Assembly (NCBI GenBank): GCA_000708835.1
Contig: DF237302.1
Coordinates: 31,500 to 95,499 of the forward strand
Direction: 5' to 3'
Length of the DNA stretch: 64,000 bases
DNA from: Klebsormidium nitens
Taxonomy: Eukaryota; Streptophyta; Klebsormidiophyceae; Klebsormidiales; Klebsormidiaceae
Below the pieces are notes generated by a model. That model made no database searches. It worked only from the letters and a program-made list of their open reading frames with translations, and was not told where the DNA came from. The position numbers and the translations under genes are program-made. Below are positions 24,601 to 38,345 of this stretch, in pieces. Within the stretch, counting starts at the first letter, position 1; every line of letters starts with the position of its first letter.

Positions 24601-27600
24601 TTACCACTCTGTGCAAGTAGCACCTTGCTTGAATGACGACATTGGCTGTTTGGGCGTTACTACAAGAAATTTTATCTGGAAGAAGCGGCGGTCCTCGTTG
24701 GCGGTGTCGGACCACTTCGAGGCCTCAGCCGATCGTTTCTCAGATATGCATCGAATCTCCTGGGCATATGTCAAAATCCTCATTGCCTCCTGATTTGAAG
24801 GCCGTGACGCGATTCCAGTGCTGACACCATCCGGTATGCTCCTGCTTCTAACTCACACCTTTGCTCCTCTTCAGTTGGTCAAGGAAGTTCTCGAAGTCCA
24901 CTCCCTGCTCGGCCCAGCACCCGCCTCTGCTCCAGGCGAGTCAGACTCAGCGTCCGCTGATTTGTCGGAGAGGATGGAGGCCGTAAAGGGTTCGTTACGA
25001 GAGCGTATAGAGGAGCTGCGGTCGAAGATGGCTGGGGAGAAAGAGGAGCTGGAACGGCTGAGGGAGGCGAGTCAGAAGCATCATGAGCAGGTGAAGGCGC
25101 TCAAGCGGAGAGTCGGCGACCTGGAGAAGGAGAAGGCGGCGTCTGCAGAATCGTCACAGCGGTTAGACCACCCTTTCACTTACTTGTACTTTCCTTTTGG
25201 CTGATACTTGGAAGCCGGAAGTGTCACTTTGTTCGCTAGCTCCAAACGTTGAGAAATTCAATAACATGAAAGATGGGAGGTGCCATGTTGTTTGCCTGCT
25301 GCAGAATACTGAATCGCGAGTGTACGAGTGAAGGCTCACTTGCCTTTATTGCCTTTCATGATACTGGGACCGAGTAGGAAGGGCCGAGATGAAGCAAGGG
25401 TCTAGACTGCACTTGAGAAGTCTTACTGTACTTGAGAAAGGCATCATGCATTTCAATAACGGAAAATGGAACTTTTGTGTTGAAGAAGATCGACGGCAGA
25501 CGTAATGTGCCTGAAAATATGGCCACAGATGATGCCCACAGATGCAGACGCTTTGAGAGGGTGGAGGTCTATGTTCAGACACCGATTTTTTGAGTCCTTG
25601 TTCTGCTTACGAAGAGGCCAAGCGAATCTGACAAGATGGAAGGTCTAGTCCAAGCTCTTCAGATGGTTCCCCCATCTTCTGACTGTCCTTCAGAAGTTCT
25701 TCGAGGAGCGCTGATCACTTTCTCCGCTTTTTCGACGTTTGCGCTGTCAAGCCTTTAACGGACGTCAGCGCTGCTTCTCTTTGCAGGACCAAGGACGAGC
25801 TGGCAGCTGCGATGCGGGAGCTAACCGGGGCCAAGAACGAGCTGTCCACCAAGCAGATGCGGATTCAGAAGCTCGGCCAGGACTGCAAGAAGCACAAGGA
25901 AGCGGTGGCAAAGCTGGAGGCCGAGTGTCGAACCGCCAAAGAAGGGCTGGAGGCTGCCAGAAAGGAGACGGAAGCTGCTCGGAGGGCTCTGGGGGGGAGG
26001 AACGGTGCTTCTGGCGCAGCGGCGCAGCCGGTGGAACAGGATGGGGCGGCGACAGAGCTCCGGAGGAGAGTCGAGGAGCTTGAGAGGGAGTTGCGGGAGG
26101 TCGATGAGCAGCGGCGCTCCGCAGAAGCGTTGGTGGAGTCACTGAAAGTGGAGTCGGAAACTTTGAAGCGGGAGCTGGCAGGGAGAGACGAGGAAGTGGT
26201 TCAACTGCGTTTGGAGGTGGAAAGAAGCGCTGCGGAAGGGGCAGGTGGACCAGCGATGACCGGAACTGAGTCGGAGCTCGCTGCGAAAGACGCGCTTCTC
26301 CAGGAGTTGAGGCTGAAGTTGCAGGAGGCGGAGCAAAGGGCCGCTCTTCTGGCGCGGGAAAAGGAGGCGCTGGTCGCCGAAATGCAGTCTGCGTCAGCAA
26401 ACGGCGCAAACGGCGACCAGCTGCGGGAGCTGCAGTCGATGCTGGCGACTCTCCAGGAGGAGCTGCGGCGACGAGACGAGAGCGACCCGGGCCGTCCAAC
26501 AACTACCTCGGGGACTGGGGAGGGTTTCGAAAAGCCGACTGTATTGGACGTGGAAGGCACCCGGGAGGAGAGTTCGTTGCCAGCGGGATCGACAGAAAGC
26601 GTGCAAGGTCAGTACGGAACGTCGGGGCTCCAGGAGGGTGACGTGGCACGGCTGAAGCAGGAGCTCCTCGCTGCCGGGAAGCAGATTGAGGCAGTCACGG
26701 CCGAGAGGGACTCGCTGAAGGGGAGGGTCGAGGAGTTGGTAGCGCAGGTCTCGGAGTTGCAGTGGACGGTGTCGGCGCTAAAAAGAGCAGCGGAGCTGGG
26801 GTTGCAACGAGCGGCGGACAGCGAGGGGGCTGACGCCGATGGGGAGGGCGGTCTGCAGGCGGCCGTCGATAGGCTGCGATTTGAGCTGGGCGAGAGGGAA
26901 GCGGACCTGGCGTGTCTGCAGGAGGACTACGAGGTGCAGGCGAAGAAGATGCAGGAGACGATGGAAGTAAGTAGTCGGTCGTACTCGCTCCCTTTCCTTG
27001 CTAAAGTTGCCGTTGCTAAGCGAGACCACAGCTGATATTAGAACACGTACTGGGCGACGGAAAACGCTCCAAATAGTGCTGCTCGTCAGCTATTTGTCGA
27101 GCCATCGTCCTTTGTGGCTACCTTTAGTTGCAAAGTCGATCTAAGTTGGTGACGAGTCACTGTGTCCTTTGGCCCAACAGTTCTGCAACAGATCTGAGTC
27201 TCTTACTCCGCTTACATGGAGCAAGTTCCATCTTTGAGCGGAACTTCTATCGTCCCTGACTGATCCTGGATGGTCGATTCAAGTACGGTGGCTTTTGTCA
27301 AAGTTCACGTGGTAGCGCTTCAGAACTTCTATGAACGATCATACTCATCTCTACCTGTGCGCTCTGACATGGCCGTCTTTTGAGATCTGTTCATCTCATT
27401 ACGTTTCAAAGGTTGTCGGACGCCCAGTTATAACTCCTGTAAGGCCCCTTAAGCTGAACGGCGAACGAGAGAGACCTAAGCCTGTGGGCAACTTTGCTCT
27501 TGTGTGCAGGAGCTCAGCCAACGTGCCGTAACGCTTGAGAAGACCTGCGCGTCCTTGGCCACGGAGAAGGAGCGGGCCGAGACCAGCCTTGAGGAGGTGA

Positions 27601-30600
27601 CGCTCTAAGCATCCTCTTCCCCTGGACAATCTATATTCAGTAGAGACTTTTGTCCTTGATTTACCTCGTAAAGAGAATCTTAGACCTGCCACTGACCAGC
27701 GAGGGGACCCATGATCTGGCGCGGAAGTGCTTTTGTTACTGGATTGTTCTAAAGACTGCGGCTCATCGTTGGCGTGGTCAGCAGATCATTCTGTACCCTC
27801 GACGGCGAGAACGACTAACCTCACCCAAGACTGTGTCCATTCAGTTGGTTTTCGCAGTGTTTGCGAACGATCCGGTAAAAGGTGTAAAACCTGGCGGAAC
27901 TTTATCCAGACTTTCCGGTTTCTTTGCGTCCGCGTGCAGGCGGTTGCAAAAGCGAAAGAGGCGCAGGCTGAGTGCCAAAGGCTGCAGGAAGCTGAAGCCA
28001 AGCTAGCCACAGACCTCGACAAGGTGACAATACAGTCCCTTCGCGCTCACTGACAAATTTTAACGCGCCACAGACATAGGACACGACTTGCTCGGTGATG
28101 TTGAATGACATCCCTTGATTCTGTCAGTAACCACTTGCTCAGGGCTTTGATTGGATGCCAGACTCTCTCTTGAAACCCGTTGAATGGAGTTCAGCAGCCC
28201 ACTACCAACAAGCTTTAGTTTCTCAACTGGAAAAGGGTCGGTTGATCGGACGACTGCCGGAGGTGCACAGCGTGTTGGGCAAGCGTGCTATCTAACACCA
28301 CGCGCGTTCGTCCTGCCAGGTGGAAAAGCAGTACGCCGCTGCCAGTAAGGACCTGCAGGATTCACGGTCGGAGGGGCTGCGGCTGCGGCGGCAGCTGGCG
28401 GAGGCTGATCTGGTGAGTCGGTGATCAATGGAGCACGTCGCAGAGTTCCCATTTCACGTGGTAGAGCGCGGAATTCGTTTGTGTTCTGCAAAAAAGGTCC
28501 TCTTTACTGTGGAAATCACAAAAAGCGTCTCTTGTGTACGGGGTCTGGTCAATGCTTCGTGGTTCGAGAGCGCAGATCACCGCTCGAGTCCAGTCCGCCA
28601 TACGTCGAGATCAGTGCGTCTGGGGAAGCGGAGCACTTTCAGAATTGATTGTTTATCCGAGTGATCTGAAGTCACCTTCCCTTGCACAGGGCATGGGAAC
28701 GCAGTCTCTTCAAGGCGACGAATTGCAGCGGCAGTGCGTCACCCTAAGGTAGGTCTGCTTCGGTGCAGACTGGATTTGGCACTTCCCTCAATATGGTCCT
28801 GTGTTTTGTTCTGCATAGATTTCTGCTTCTACTCTGCCTCTTTCACCAAGTTCGACATTAATACTCCTGCTTGCTCTTCTCGTGTTCGTCAAACCCTCTA
28901 GATGCTGTGGAAAGTCCTCACTGGCAGGGATGAGTAAGCGGGTCTTCGTACCCGGCACTCAGCGGAAGACAGCGACGTTTCAAACTCATGCGTGCGGCTT
29001 TCAAGCTGGACAAGCAACTTTCCTGACGCTGCACACAAAGTTGTTGCAGGCAAAGTCTCCAGGCGGCGAAGCAGCGCGAAGACTCGCTCGAGACGCAGGT
29101 CAGTGAGTTGACGACTCAGCGCGACAAGGAGCGGAGCGCCGCGTCAAAGGTGCGGGAAGAGCTACTCGAGGCGAAGTAAGTACTCCTACTTTCTATGAGC
29201 CTGGTGGTTCGGGAACGCTTCCGGAAAAGTGACGCACTCAATTGCTGAGAACAACCGCGTGTCAAATCTGATAGGCAACGGGTGAGCAGGTGCAGTAGCA
29301 ATCCGTTGTGAGGGTTTCGATACTCCGGTCTCGAGTCGGAAACGGTCAAAGGCGCTCGACCATTAGGGGCATGCCTGTCAACCGCGAGCCCTCCTCACCA
29401 GGGATGGCGTGACGGCAATCAGAGAAAGAGAGCTTTACCTGCTGGTCTCGTTACACCAACTTCTGAAAAACAAAGTATCAAAATTTCAAGTTTCAAGGCT
29501 GATATGTGTTTGGAAAACATCGTTCAAGCTTTTTGTCCCGAGCGATCCTGTTGGCGGTCAGGGGATCAACATGGAAGCACCTCACCGTCTTTCGTGGGGT
29601 GTCCCGCACGACCTGTTGATTGTCGACTCGAATCTGTTTCTGATTACTCCTCGATTGCCTGGATACGAATTTTGGAGCCTCACAGTGGCGAACGCTCTTT
29701 CAGGCACCAGCTGGACAACGCCGAGAAAGACGAGGAGCAGCTGAAGACGCTGATCACCCAGCTGGACTCGACCAGGGAGGATCTGGTGAGCCTGCGACGG
29801 TTGCGCACAGATTGCTCTCAAAACTCCTCCGTGAGCACAAGGTCCTGAGCCACTTTCGTGTCAACAACTTTGGCCAGTATCCTTTGCTGGCCGCTTTGAC
29901 TCGATTGTCGGAATGTAATGTCATTATCGGTCGTAAAGTACCACTTTGTCTCGAAGCTTCCGTGATCCACAATAAAAACGCGACCGGGTTTTTGATTTGT
30001 GCGGTGAAGCATCGCTGGAGCATAAACTTGACACTGCCCTTGTCGAGGTAGCGAGGAGCAAGAAGCAAGCAATGGTCTTGGCCGTTGCAAAAAGTAGCGC
30101 AGACCACCTATTACAACGTTCCCAGAACCCCGGATATTAAGCTTCGAATTTAAGGGGTGATTGCTAGCGGTCTTCCTTCTGGTCGGAATCAACCCTGCGA
30201 TCAAGCAATGCTTCCGCTCAAGCGTCTCTTTGCGAACCCCAGGATTCAATTTGCAGATGCTACCAACCATTCAGTCAACACGTGCAAGCTCTGAGGAGAG
30301 GCAGGACGTGGTCAACAGTCTCTTCAGACTAACACCAATTGGCTTCTTCAACCGCAGACACGCAGCTTTCATCTCATCTCTCGTCGCTATTGTCAGGAAG
30401 CTTTACCAACTACAATCCTGTCTCCTCTCCAGGTCACGAAGCTGCGGGCCTCGTTGGCGGCGGAGCGCGTCGCCAGCAAGCGCGTGTCCAGCCTGGAAGA
30501 AGAGAAGGCGGGCGTGAAGCGCGAGCTAGACAGGGCCTCTGCGGAGGTCGCCCAGCTGCGGCAGGTCATCGAGGCGCTCGACCGAGACAGGGACCACATG

Positions 30601-33600
30601 CAGGGAGAGGTGCGTATACTTTCTCCTGCTCCATACCGTTCCTTCAGCGACCCTCTCATATCCTGGGGATGACGTCCGACAACATCGAAAACGGATCTTG
30701 AGACATGAGCGTTGGCCGCCTTGTCCAGCGAAAGGCGGGGCGCAGGACCGCGGTCCTCCGCACAGTTTCTTTTACCTCTTGTGGTTTCTCTAGATTTCTG
30801 TGGAAGGCAGTATCAGTCTCCCACCGATGGCAGTCCGGGTGGAGGAACGCCTCGTTCAGGAGACAACAACGCAGAGGGCGGTTCCGCTCTTCTTCGATTC
30901 GATCTTCCGTCCCTTTTGTCGGACGTTACGTTAGACCGGATCCTGCATGGTGACGTCAGAGCGGATATGATCAGCCGCCTGGTCCAGGAGACCGCGAGCG
31001 TGTAGTCTTGCAGTCCTGCCGGGGATCCGCTCCCTTTCGTTTCCTGCTTTTGTAATCCCATTGGGCTGCGCTGACGTCACGTTATCATACAGTCATCCCG
31101 CAGGTTGACGTCCGAGCAGAGGAGATCAGCCGCCGGTCGAGGAAACCGCGAGCTCGCAGTCTTTCAGTCCTGCCTATTTTCTGCCCCAGCCTTATTCTCT
31201 GCTCACGCTTATTTTGGACTGTGCTGACGTCATGCGATCATCCGGTGATCCTGCAGGTTGACGTCCGAGCGGAAGAGATCAGCCGGCTGTTCCAGGAGAC
31301 GGCGAGCGCACACCCTTGCAACTCTGCCCAGAATCTGCTCCCCTCTGCTTTTTGCTCCGTTATTCCCTCCGCACGGAGGTCACATAAGCAGCCAACAATT
31401 CCGAAGGTAGACGTCCGAGAGAGAGAAAGTCAGCCCCCTGGTCCAGGGGACAGCGAGGCCTTATTCCTGCGTGCAACTTCGTTCAGCATTACTCACGTGC
31501 TTACATGCCCTCTCGCTTATCGCGCAGGTTGACGACCAAGCAGTGGCATCCGGCGGCTGGTCCCATTGCTTTATGCTTACATGACTTTCGTGCGTCCGCT
31601 GAATCTCCCTCAAACACCTCGCAGGTTGACGTCCGCGCCGAAGAGATCAGTCGGCTGGTCCAGGAGACGGCGAGCGCACAGGGCCACGTGGCCGACTTGC
31701 GCATGCAGCTGGACACCGCGGAGCATCGGCTGGCCACGGCGACCGCCCGGGCGACACAAGCGGAGGAGGAGGTACGAACATTGTATTGTGGTCGCCCTTT
31801 ACGGTGTCGATTCAGACTCTGCCTGTGTCAGCAAGGGTCACTTCGTACGCTTCCTTTCCGGCGTTGACGATTTTGTGTGGGGGCCTACTTTCAAATTGGG
31901 TTGCAACCACTAAAGGCTTCTAGTGGAGCTCGTGTACGTCAGACGGAGCTCGTGTACGTCAGGACGTCCGCTGTCCTTCTCAACATGAGGCGGGCTAGCT
32001 CTTCTACACGCGGTCTGAACATCTGGACGTCTCTTGCATGCTCCTGGCAGACGCTTTTAAGATTTAGTGACCACTGTGCTCCACTTCAGGTGACCCGCAC
32101 TCAGGAGCACCTGAGGCGGCAGACCGACGCAAACGGTGCCCTGCAAGAAGAGTGCGACATCAAGGTGCGATCGCCCGAACTTCCTTTGGCAAGTGCTTTG
32201 ATAGGCTCTTATCGGAGATGTCGAAGTTCCTGTTGACCGCAAAGGTTGTTCTTGTGGTGACCAGGTATTTGCATGTTAGGCCAGTGCCCACAGCCAGCGT
32301 GAAGCGTTCGTGAGGGAATCTTGTGGATGTCCCCCAGCGCGTTCCCGAACTCCTTTCTTGGGCCCGTTTAGTTGCTCATATTAATATTATTGCTCATTAC
32401 GCTCAGTTGCTTCTCAAAGTGGTGGAGGAGCTGTCAAATGCTCAAGGAAAGCAGAGAAGACAAGGGTCTCGTTTGGATAACAAAGTAGGCACATTACAAA
32501 GAGACACCGGAACTGCGGAAACGGCCGGGAATATAAGTGTTCTTTGAGAATCCCGACCAGATTGACTACGACTTGTGCTGCTCTGATGCAGGCCGGCGAA
32601 CTGCGGTCGCTTGCGGACGATCTTGCCAACCTGACGCGAGAACAACAGGTACGTGAAGCGCCTTTTAAAATATTGAGTGTCAGTCCTCATGCACAGTCCG
32701 TTCCGACTATTCCGGCTGTTTTGACCGCTCTGTCTTCTTGAACTTTTCCTTCCGAACGCTCCTGGGATTCCAAGACTCCGCCGTCCGTCCTAGTTCATTG
32801 TTCGCGGTTCCTTTGACGACTCTCTTTGTGCTTCGCAAACACAGTCTTGATTCTCAAGTTTATCCGCCCGTTTGGGCCATCCCGTTTTCGGCAGATCTCC
32901 TGCTCCTAGTGCAGCGCTCAGTATCCGAGCTTTTCGTCCGTTTCCCCTCACGTCTCCTTTTCCGTTCCGTGAATACAGCACTTGAATCAGGAGCTGGTCC
33001 AAGTAGCAGAGGAGCGGAACGCTCTGCAGGACGAGCTGGAGCGGGTGGCCCGGAAGCTCGAGTACGCGGAGCAGGTACGGTGACAAACAGCTTTCGAAGC
33101 TAATTATTGCTGATGTCACGTCTCTTTGGAGTCACGGCCTTGCGCAGGACGCTGATGTTGCAACCTTTGAGACCCCGACGGTCGCCGTCGACTTTCAATG
33201 GTGCTCAGCACCGCTTGTTGAAAATTCAGTCCGTTTAGCAGATCCAGTCATCGACTTCCTCGTGTAGGTCGGAATCAGCTAGTCGTAACGTCGACCTGAG
33301 AGAAGTCCCTTTGCTTGCTGTCCGTCACGCCTTCACCTTACGAGGCGCCTGCAGCAAGTCGACGCGACCAGAAAATCCCCAAATGCTGGAACCGTCCGAG
33401 GCCGTTGCTCGATGAGGTTCACTCTTCCCGCATGCACGGCCGAAAGCAACCGTCTCTTTAAGTGACGAATTGATCGCGAGCGGTGATGCAGCTACCAGAA
33501 GGACAGCCCCACGAAGACCGTACTGACACCCATTTTTTGCACGGTCGCAGCTGCTGCGCGCCCGGGACAAGGAGCACGAGGGCCTTCTGACGTCATTGCA

Positions 33601-36600
33601 GCAACTCGGAGAGGAGAACCAGCGCCTGGTGACCGAGCTTCAGCAAGCCCAACACGAGGTGATGACCTACTACCGCAACTCTTGGCTCAGCCTGTGATGC
33701 AGTCGCCAACCTCGATCCTCCAGGAATGCAAAAGTTTTCAGATCTTTGCATCCTCCTTTAAACGCAAGCTTCTATACATGACCAGCTGATCAGACGAATT
33801 GAATACCTAGTTGAAGGGACTGCGCCGAATAATTAAGAGTGCAGTGGCGCGACAACTTCTGGTCCGAGCGGCAAAAGTATTTTGGTCAGATACTGAAAGC
33901 CGTCTCAGGTGGTGAAGATTGCAAGGAAAGTCTGCTCTGAAGTTCTTACTCGTCGGTCCAATCAAACTAGCTTTATCGTGTCCGTGCAGATTCAGCACTT
34001 GCAGTTGCACGCGGCATCCCTGGAGGACACGCTGCAAGCGATGCAAGACCACATCAAGGGGCTGGAGGGGGAAGCGCATCAGCAGATCTCGGACCTGCAG
34101 GTCAGGCGCAGGACCCTTCATGCCTTGTGCCGGCTTCATTAGTTTCGGAGGTGCCCATATCCGGGGACTTGTCACTTGTCAAAATGCTCGTAGGCAGAAC
34201 AAGGGAGGAACGTTGAGCGTCACACTTGAGCTTCGTGCCGGGTCTGTACCCAAAGCCACTTCGTGCGACATCTTTCATCAATTTCCAACTGTTCTCGAAC
34301 TGTTCAAATCAACTTGAAAAAGGTGTCTCTGGCTTGTGTCCAATCTCAGGAGCATTCCAGTCAACGAACGCCGATCGGCTGCCCTATTGATGGCCTGGCA
34401 GAGATGACGACGAAGCTTTCCTATCGCGCACTCTCCTTACTTGCGGATGTCGTTTCGGTCACGTGATTGAATGCTGGAAGCTGCAGCAACTCATGTGAAT
34501 TCGCAACTTTTGTCGTACTCAGGCTTACGAGCGGCAGTGCGACTCGCTGTCCCGCTCCTTGGCGCAGCAAGCGGAGATCCTGGAGGAGCTGCAGACCGAC
34601 AAGGCGGGCTTGCAAGTCCAACTCGACACCGCCAAGCAGGTGAGGATCGATCTCTTCGCTGTCGGCTACAAGCGAAGCTTCTTTCGACCGCGTTCGTCTG
34701 CAACGTCAAAGTATGCTATGGCTGATTGACAAAGTAGGGTCGGATTTCCTTGGATCTGGTCTTGACGTCGACAGGCTACGAGTAAAAACTTGAGTTTTAT
34801 CGAGACTGCGACGTTGCAGTCCACAAGCAGAGCTGTGACTTTTCAGCATCCTTCCCTCAAACGTGGGCGTCCTCCCTGTTCCAAGCACGGGTTGATTCTC
34901 GATGTCGCTTGAGAGAAATGCTTGCTCCGGATTATGTACTTCGAGCGTTTCCTCCTCTGAGCTCTCCTCTGTTCGACTAGGTGAGCTCTTGCGGCGCCAC
35001 AAGTGACTACGATGCAAATCCTCCAGGCTTTTTTGATACCCAAAGTCTTTTCTCTGAGCTTTAAGGTCGTTTGACAACTCCTTTTCGTTGAAGTACTCTG
35101 TCTCCTGACGAACGCTGCGAACTCCTTTCAGGTGAACGTTGAGTTGGAGCACAGCCGCTCGTACCTGCAGCGGGAGATAGCGGGAGCGGAAGCTCGGGTG
35201 CAAACCCTCCAGGCCCGCCTGCAAGACGGCGAAAACGTGAGCATCTTGTTGACAACCAATGCAACCCCTGAATCTCCAGAGCTCCTCTGTAGCGAGTACT
35301 TCGTCCAGAATGCTGTTCGTCGCCGAGACTTATTTTCCGAACAATTTTCTACCAAGTTTGTGGGTGGCAACCGTTCATAAACCGGGTTGATCGTCGTGGT
35401 CTATCAGAACCCAATCGAAAACCGCTTTGTAGACTGGCTGGGCCAGGCCCGACCTTCGTCTTTCTCTAGTATGTAGCGGAAGGGTGCGCTTGTAAAGGTC
35501 GGCGAGAATGAATTCAGAAACGATAATGCTAAGAACCTACGTCCCTGTTAGAATCGGCCTTTGTCTCAAGTTTACTTTCCACACACTGAACCCTCGACTT
35601 CCCAGATGTGTTGATGAGGCACACTTATAGCAGAGCCGCTTTGCAAAGCCTGAGAAGCCACAGACTCGCGAGCATTTTGGGTAGTCGAAACGCGATCTCA
35701 AGATCTTCTCTTCTCCGTTTTAGGAAAAGGAGTCTCTGATGGCGAGATGTCAACAAGTGCATGCCCGCGTGCGGGAGCTAGAGCAATTGCTGGCCCGGGT
35801 GCGCGCGCAAGAACACGTGCTGGAAGTCACGACACAGGCAAGTAAAATGAACACGGTCACACTGGTTCGGTGTGTGCCCGTCTTGGTGTACGAACCTGAA
35901 CAAGACGAGGAGAAGGATCCGCATGTGTACATGTCTTTCAGGGCTTGAACGTGTGGCCGTATTCAGGCCTGCAACACATGAAACAAGCGTTGTTCAGGCT
36001 TTGAATGCACGTTTTCGCGTTCACTTCTGGAACAAGCTAAGTGAGTCAAAATTTAAGCGGAACCACTCGGTCCGTCTCCTTCTCAGACTTGGTAAGAAGC
36101 GAAGGGGTTGGAGAAGCCTTACTTATCTGTCTTAGGTGAAGATTGCAGATTGGCTCAAGCAACGGTTTGTACACTGAAGTTGTCAGGAAGGCCCGATATG
36201 AATTGTAGCATCTTTACTCCGATGCCACTAATGCTTCCGACGGCTCCGTGAGTTAGCGCAATCTTTTCAAGCTACTGATCTCAAAGTTTGCTTATGCTTC
36301 TCAGGACAAAGGCCAGAAGACGGCAATGCTCCAAGAACGGGCGCACGCTTTCGAGAGTCAAGTGTCGGCCCTTCAGCGCCAAGTGGACGAGCTGCAAGCG
36401 ATCAAGGACGCTCAGGACGCCGAGATCGTGAAGTTGCAGCGCAGAAATGGAGAGGGACCTCGACAGGAAGATCTGGAGGGCGACCATTCACAAGCGGGTG
36501 CCGAGGCGCGGTGGGAGAGGAGGGAAATGGAGAAGGAGCTAGCTCGTTTGAGGGAGAGCCATACCAAGCTTCAAGAAGAGTGAGCTCAACTCCACTCGTG

Positions 36601-38345
36601 TAACCCAAGCAATCTTGTCCATGCTTTTCCGTCAATGTGGAAAGTCTTCAACACAATCATTTCTTGGAGCTTACGTGTATTCGACGTGGTGATGTAGGAT
36701 TAGGATAGCTAAGCAGGCATCATGTCATCAACGATCATGCGTGGATAAAATCCAACCAGGCGACCAGAAAGAGAGAGCGCCCGAGAGAGCGCCCGGGCGG
36801 CCGACATGTGCGCAGATTCAAGCGAACTTGGACCATGGGTTGCTTGGACTGATATTTTTTCCAACTTTCAACTCTCAACAGGTTTGCCAACACTCTGAAG
36901 GAGAAGGAGAACATGCTTGGGTTGCTTTCCAAGGTCGGTTCGGTTTCTTTAGAACGTTGATAGTAAAGATGCACTTCTAGCAATCCCTAACCCATAATGT
37001 TGATTATCAATGCTCTGTTCTAGTCGAGGATCAGCGGTGCCCATTGACAATGAGGATTGCGACTATCGTGTATTCATTCCCATCGAATCCCCGTCGACTC
37101 TCCTCGACGTCGATCTCCTACAATGTTGATTGTCAACCTTTTGTTTGGGTGACTAAACAAATGCCGTGCATGCAGTTGGATATTGAGAGAAGTGAACTAC
37201 AGCAACGCCTGACGGGCAAAGGCGAGGAAACTTACCACAAGGAGGAACTTGAGGCTCTCAAGAAGGTACACTCAGAAACCCATGGTCCTTCCTCTATTGA
37301 AAAAAGGTGTGACAACCAGCATCATAGAAGTGTTGACCGATTCTTGTATTGTCGGAAGCTGGTTAGTGACATGGTCAACAAGCTCTAGTACATTGCTTTG
37401 AAGGTGTTGGCGATAAACTCAACTCAGATAAATCAACGAGTGTATCAAACAATTGACCGGGTTCAACATACCTTGCCGTCATTATCCAGAAAAGCGTGGA
37501 CTTCGAAGAAAGGCTGAAGGAGAGTGAAGCCCGACGCAACAGCTTGGAAAAGGATTTCGAGGTGAGTTGAGAACCTAGGAACTGTGTTCGACCACCCGGA
37601 TGAAAGAAACGCAATGCGGAGCCTCTTCTCAGCGCTACCTATAGTTGTATCTTGACCACTCCTTGAGGCCGTTTCGGGGTGTCAGCATACAAACATCTCG
37701 TTGCTCGACCACGACATCCCAGGAAGCGTGCAACAAAACATGATTTACTTCTTTGACAGGTGCTTGTTACCAACATGGGGGAGTTCTCAACCGCCAAAGG
37801 TGATGATGAAAATGCGAGATTGGAGGTAGGCTTGCTAGACTTTCAAAGGATGCTTTCTTCTCTTGTTTGAGCATCATGTTAGCTTTCATTGATCAGATAA
37901 TAGTTTGTTGAAATTACATCCGATGATTGTCAGCAATGCATTCTGTCATCAAGTTTGCTTGTCACCGGAGTTTGTAATTTGAGCAGCCGGAAAGCTATAG
38001 AGGCGAATTCCATTCCATTGTTGATCTAGCGACCATGATTCACTAAAGTTATGAACATTGTACAATCTTTCTCTTGCAGTTGAGGTCGGACTGTAAACCT
38101 GTCGTGCAATTCTCATGCTAGATCTCGATCATTGTCGAGATTCACAAACCTGCCTTTTTCTCATCTTTCAGAGTCGCTTTGCGAATGTGCTCGCGGACAA
38201 CCAAAGACTACGAGAAAGTCTAGCAGCTGCCATGGCCGCTTGCAGCAGTACAGAAGCCGACCTGCAAAGAATACGCCAAGAATACGCAGCCTTAACAGAA
38301 GTATTGCATGCACGCACAGGATCAGATAGGTTTAGGACCAACTGA
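21642..38345 (+). CDS. CEP135: CEP135/BLD10 centriole and basal body protein
   Basis: A long coiled-coil protein (1593 aa) of the CEP135/BLD10 family, a cartwheel and spoke-tip component needed for centriole assembly. Algal BLD10 is of similar length. The N-terminal block (residues about 14-60: LKRKLEALNYIEGVE, then LLDDVVHTTERYRSLK) is the family signature. Later blocks such as DDLANLTREQQ and AYERQCDSLSRSLAQQAE also fit. The rest is almost all heptad coiled coil rich in E, K, L, Q and R. The exons start at 21642, 22361, 22605, 23204, 23522, 24004, 24372, 24875, 25787, 27510, 27940, 28320, 28690, 29050, 29704, 30433, 31625, 32090, 32592, 32979, 33551, 33990, 34523, 35132, 35724, 36305, 36882, 37176, 37490, 37760 and 38172. 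The sum is 4782 nt in frame. Exon 9 is the largest (1180 nt). The intron after exon 25 has a GC donor. The start is the first ATG of exon 1. No centriolar partner gene is nearby. Confidence 0.9.
30950..31624 (+). repeat. Decayed tandem copies of the CEP135 exon 17 boundary
   Basis: Upstream of the working exon 17 (31625) there are five earlier copies of its acceptor and first 35-50 nt, at about 30951, 31104, 31257, 31406 and 31527. Each begins like (CAG)GTTGACGTCCGAGC and the first three are spaced about 150 bp apart. Copies at 31104, 31257 and 31527 keep a CAG acceptor. The one at 30951 has lost it and hits TAG after 17 codons. The repeat unit therefore includes intron sequence plus the 5' part of the exon. 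Confidence 0.75.
35838..36304 (+). other. GC-AG intron in CEP135
   Basis: Exon 25 ends in ACACAG followed by GCAAGT rather than GT. Using GC keeps exon 25 at 114 nt and in phase with exon 26. The nearby GTAAAA at 35842 would shift the frame by one. The rest of the donor matches the strong consensus typical of GC-AG introns. Confidence 0.7.

Noticed and set aside
25765-26502. 245-codon ORF on the - strand
   Set aside because: It is antisense to CEP135 exon 9, whose + frame is coiled coil and fits the gene model. The - frame is Pro/Ala/Arg-rich shadow sequence.
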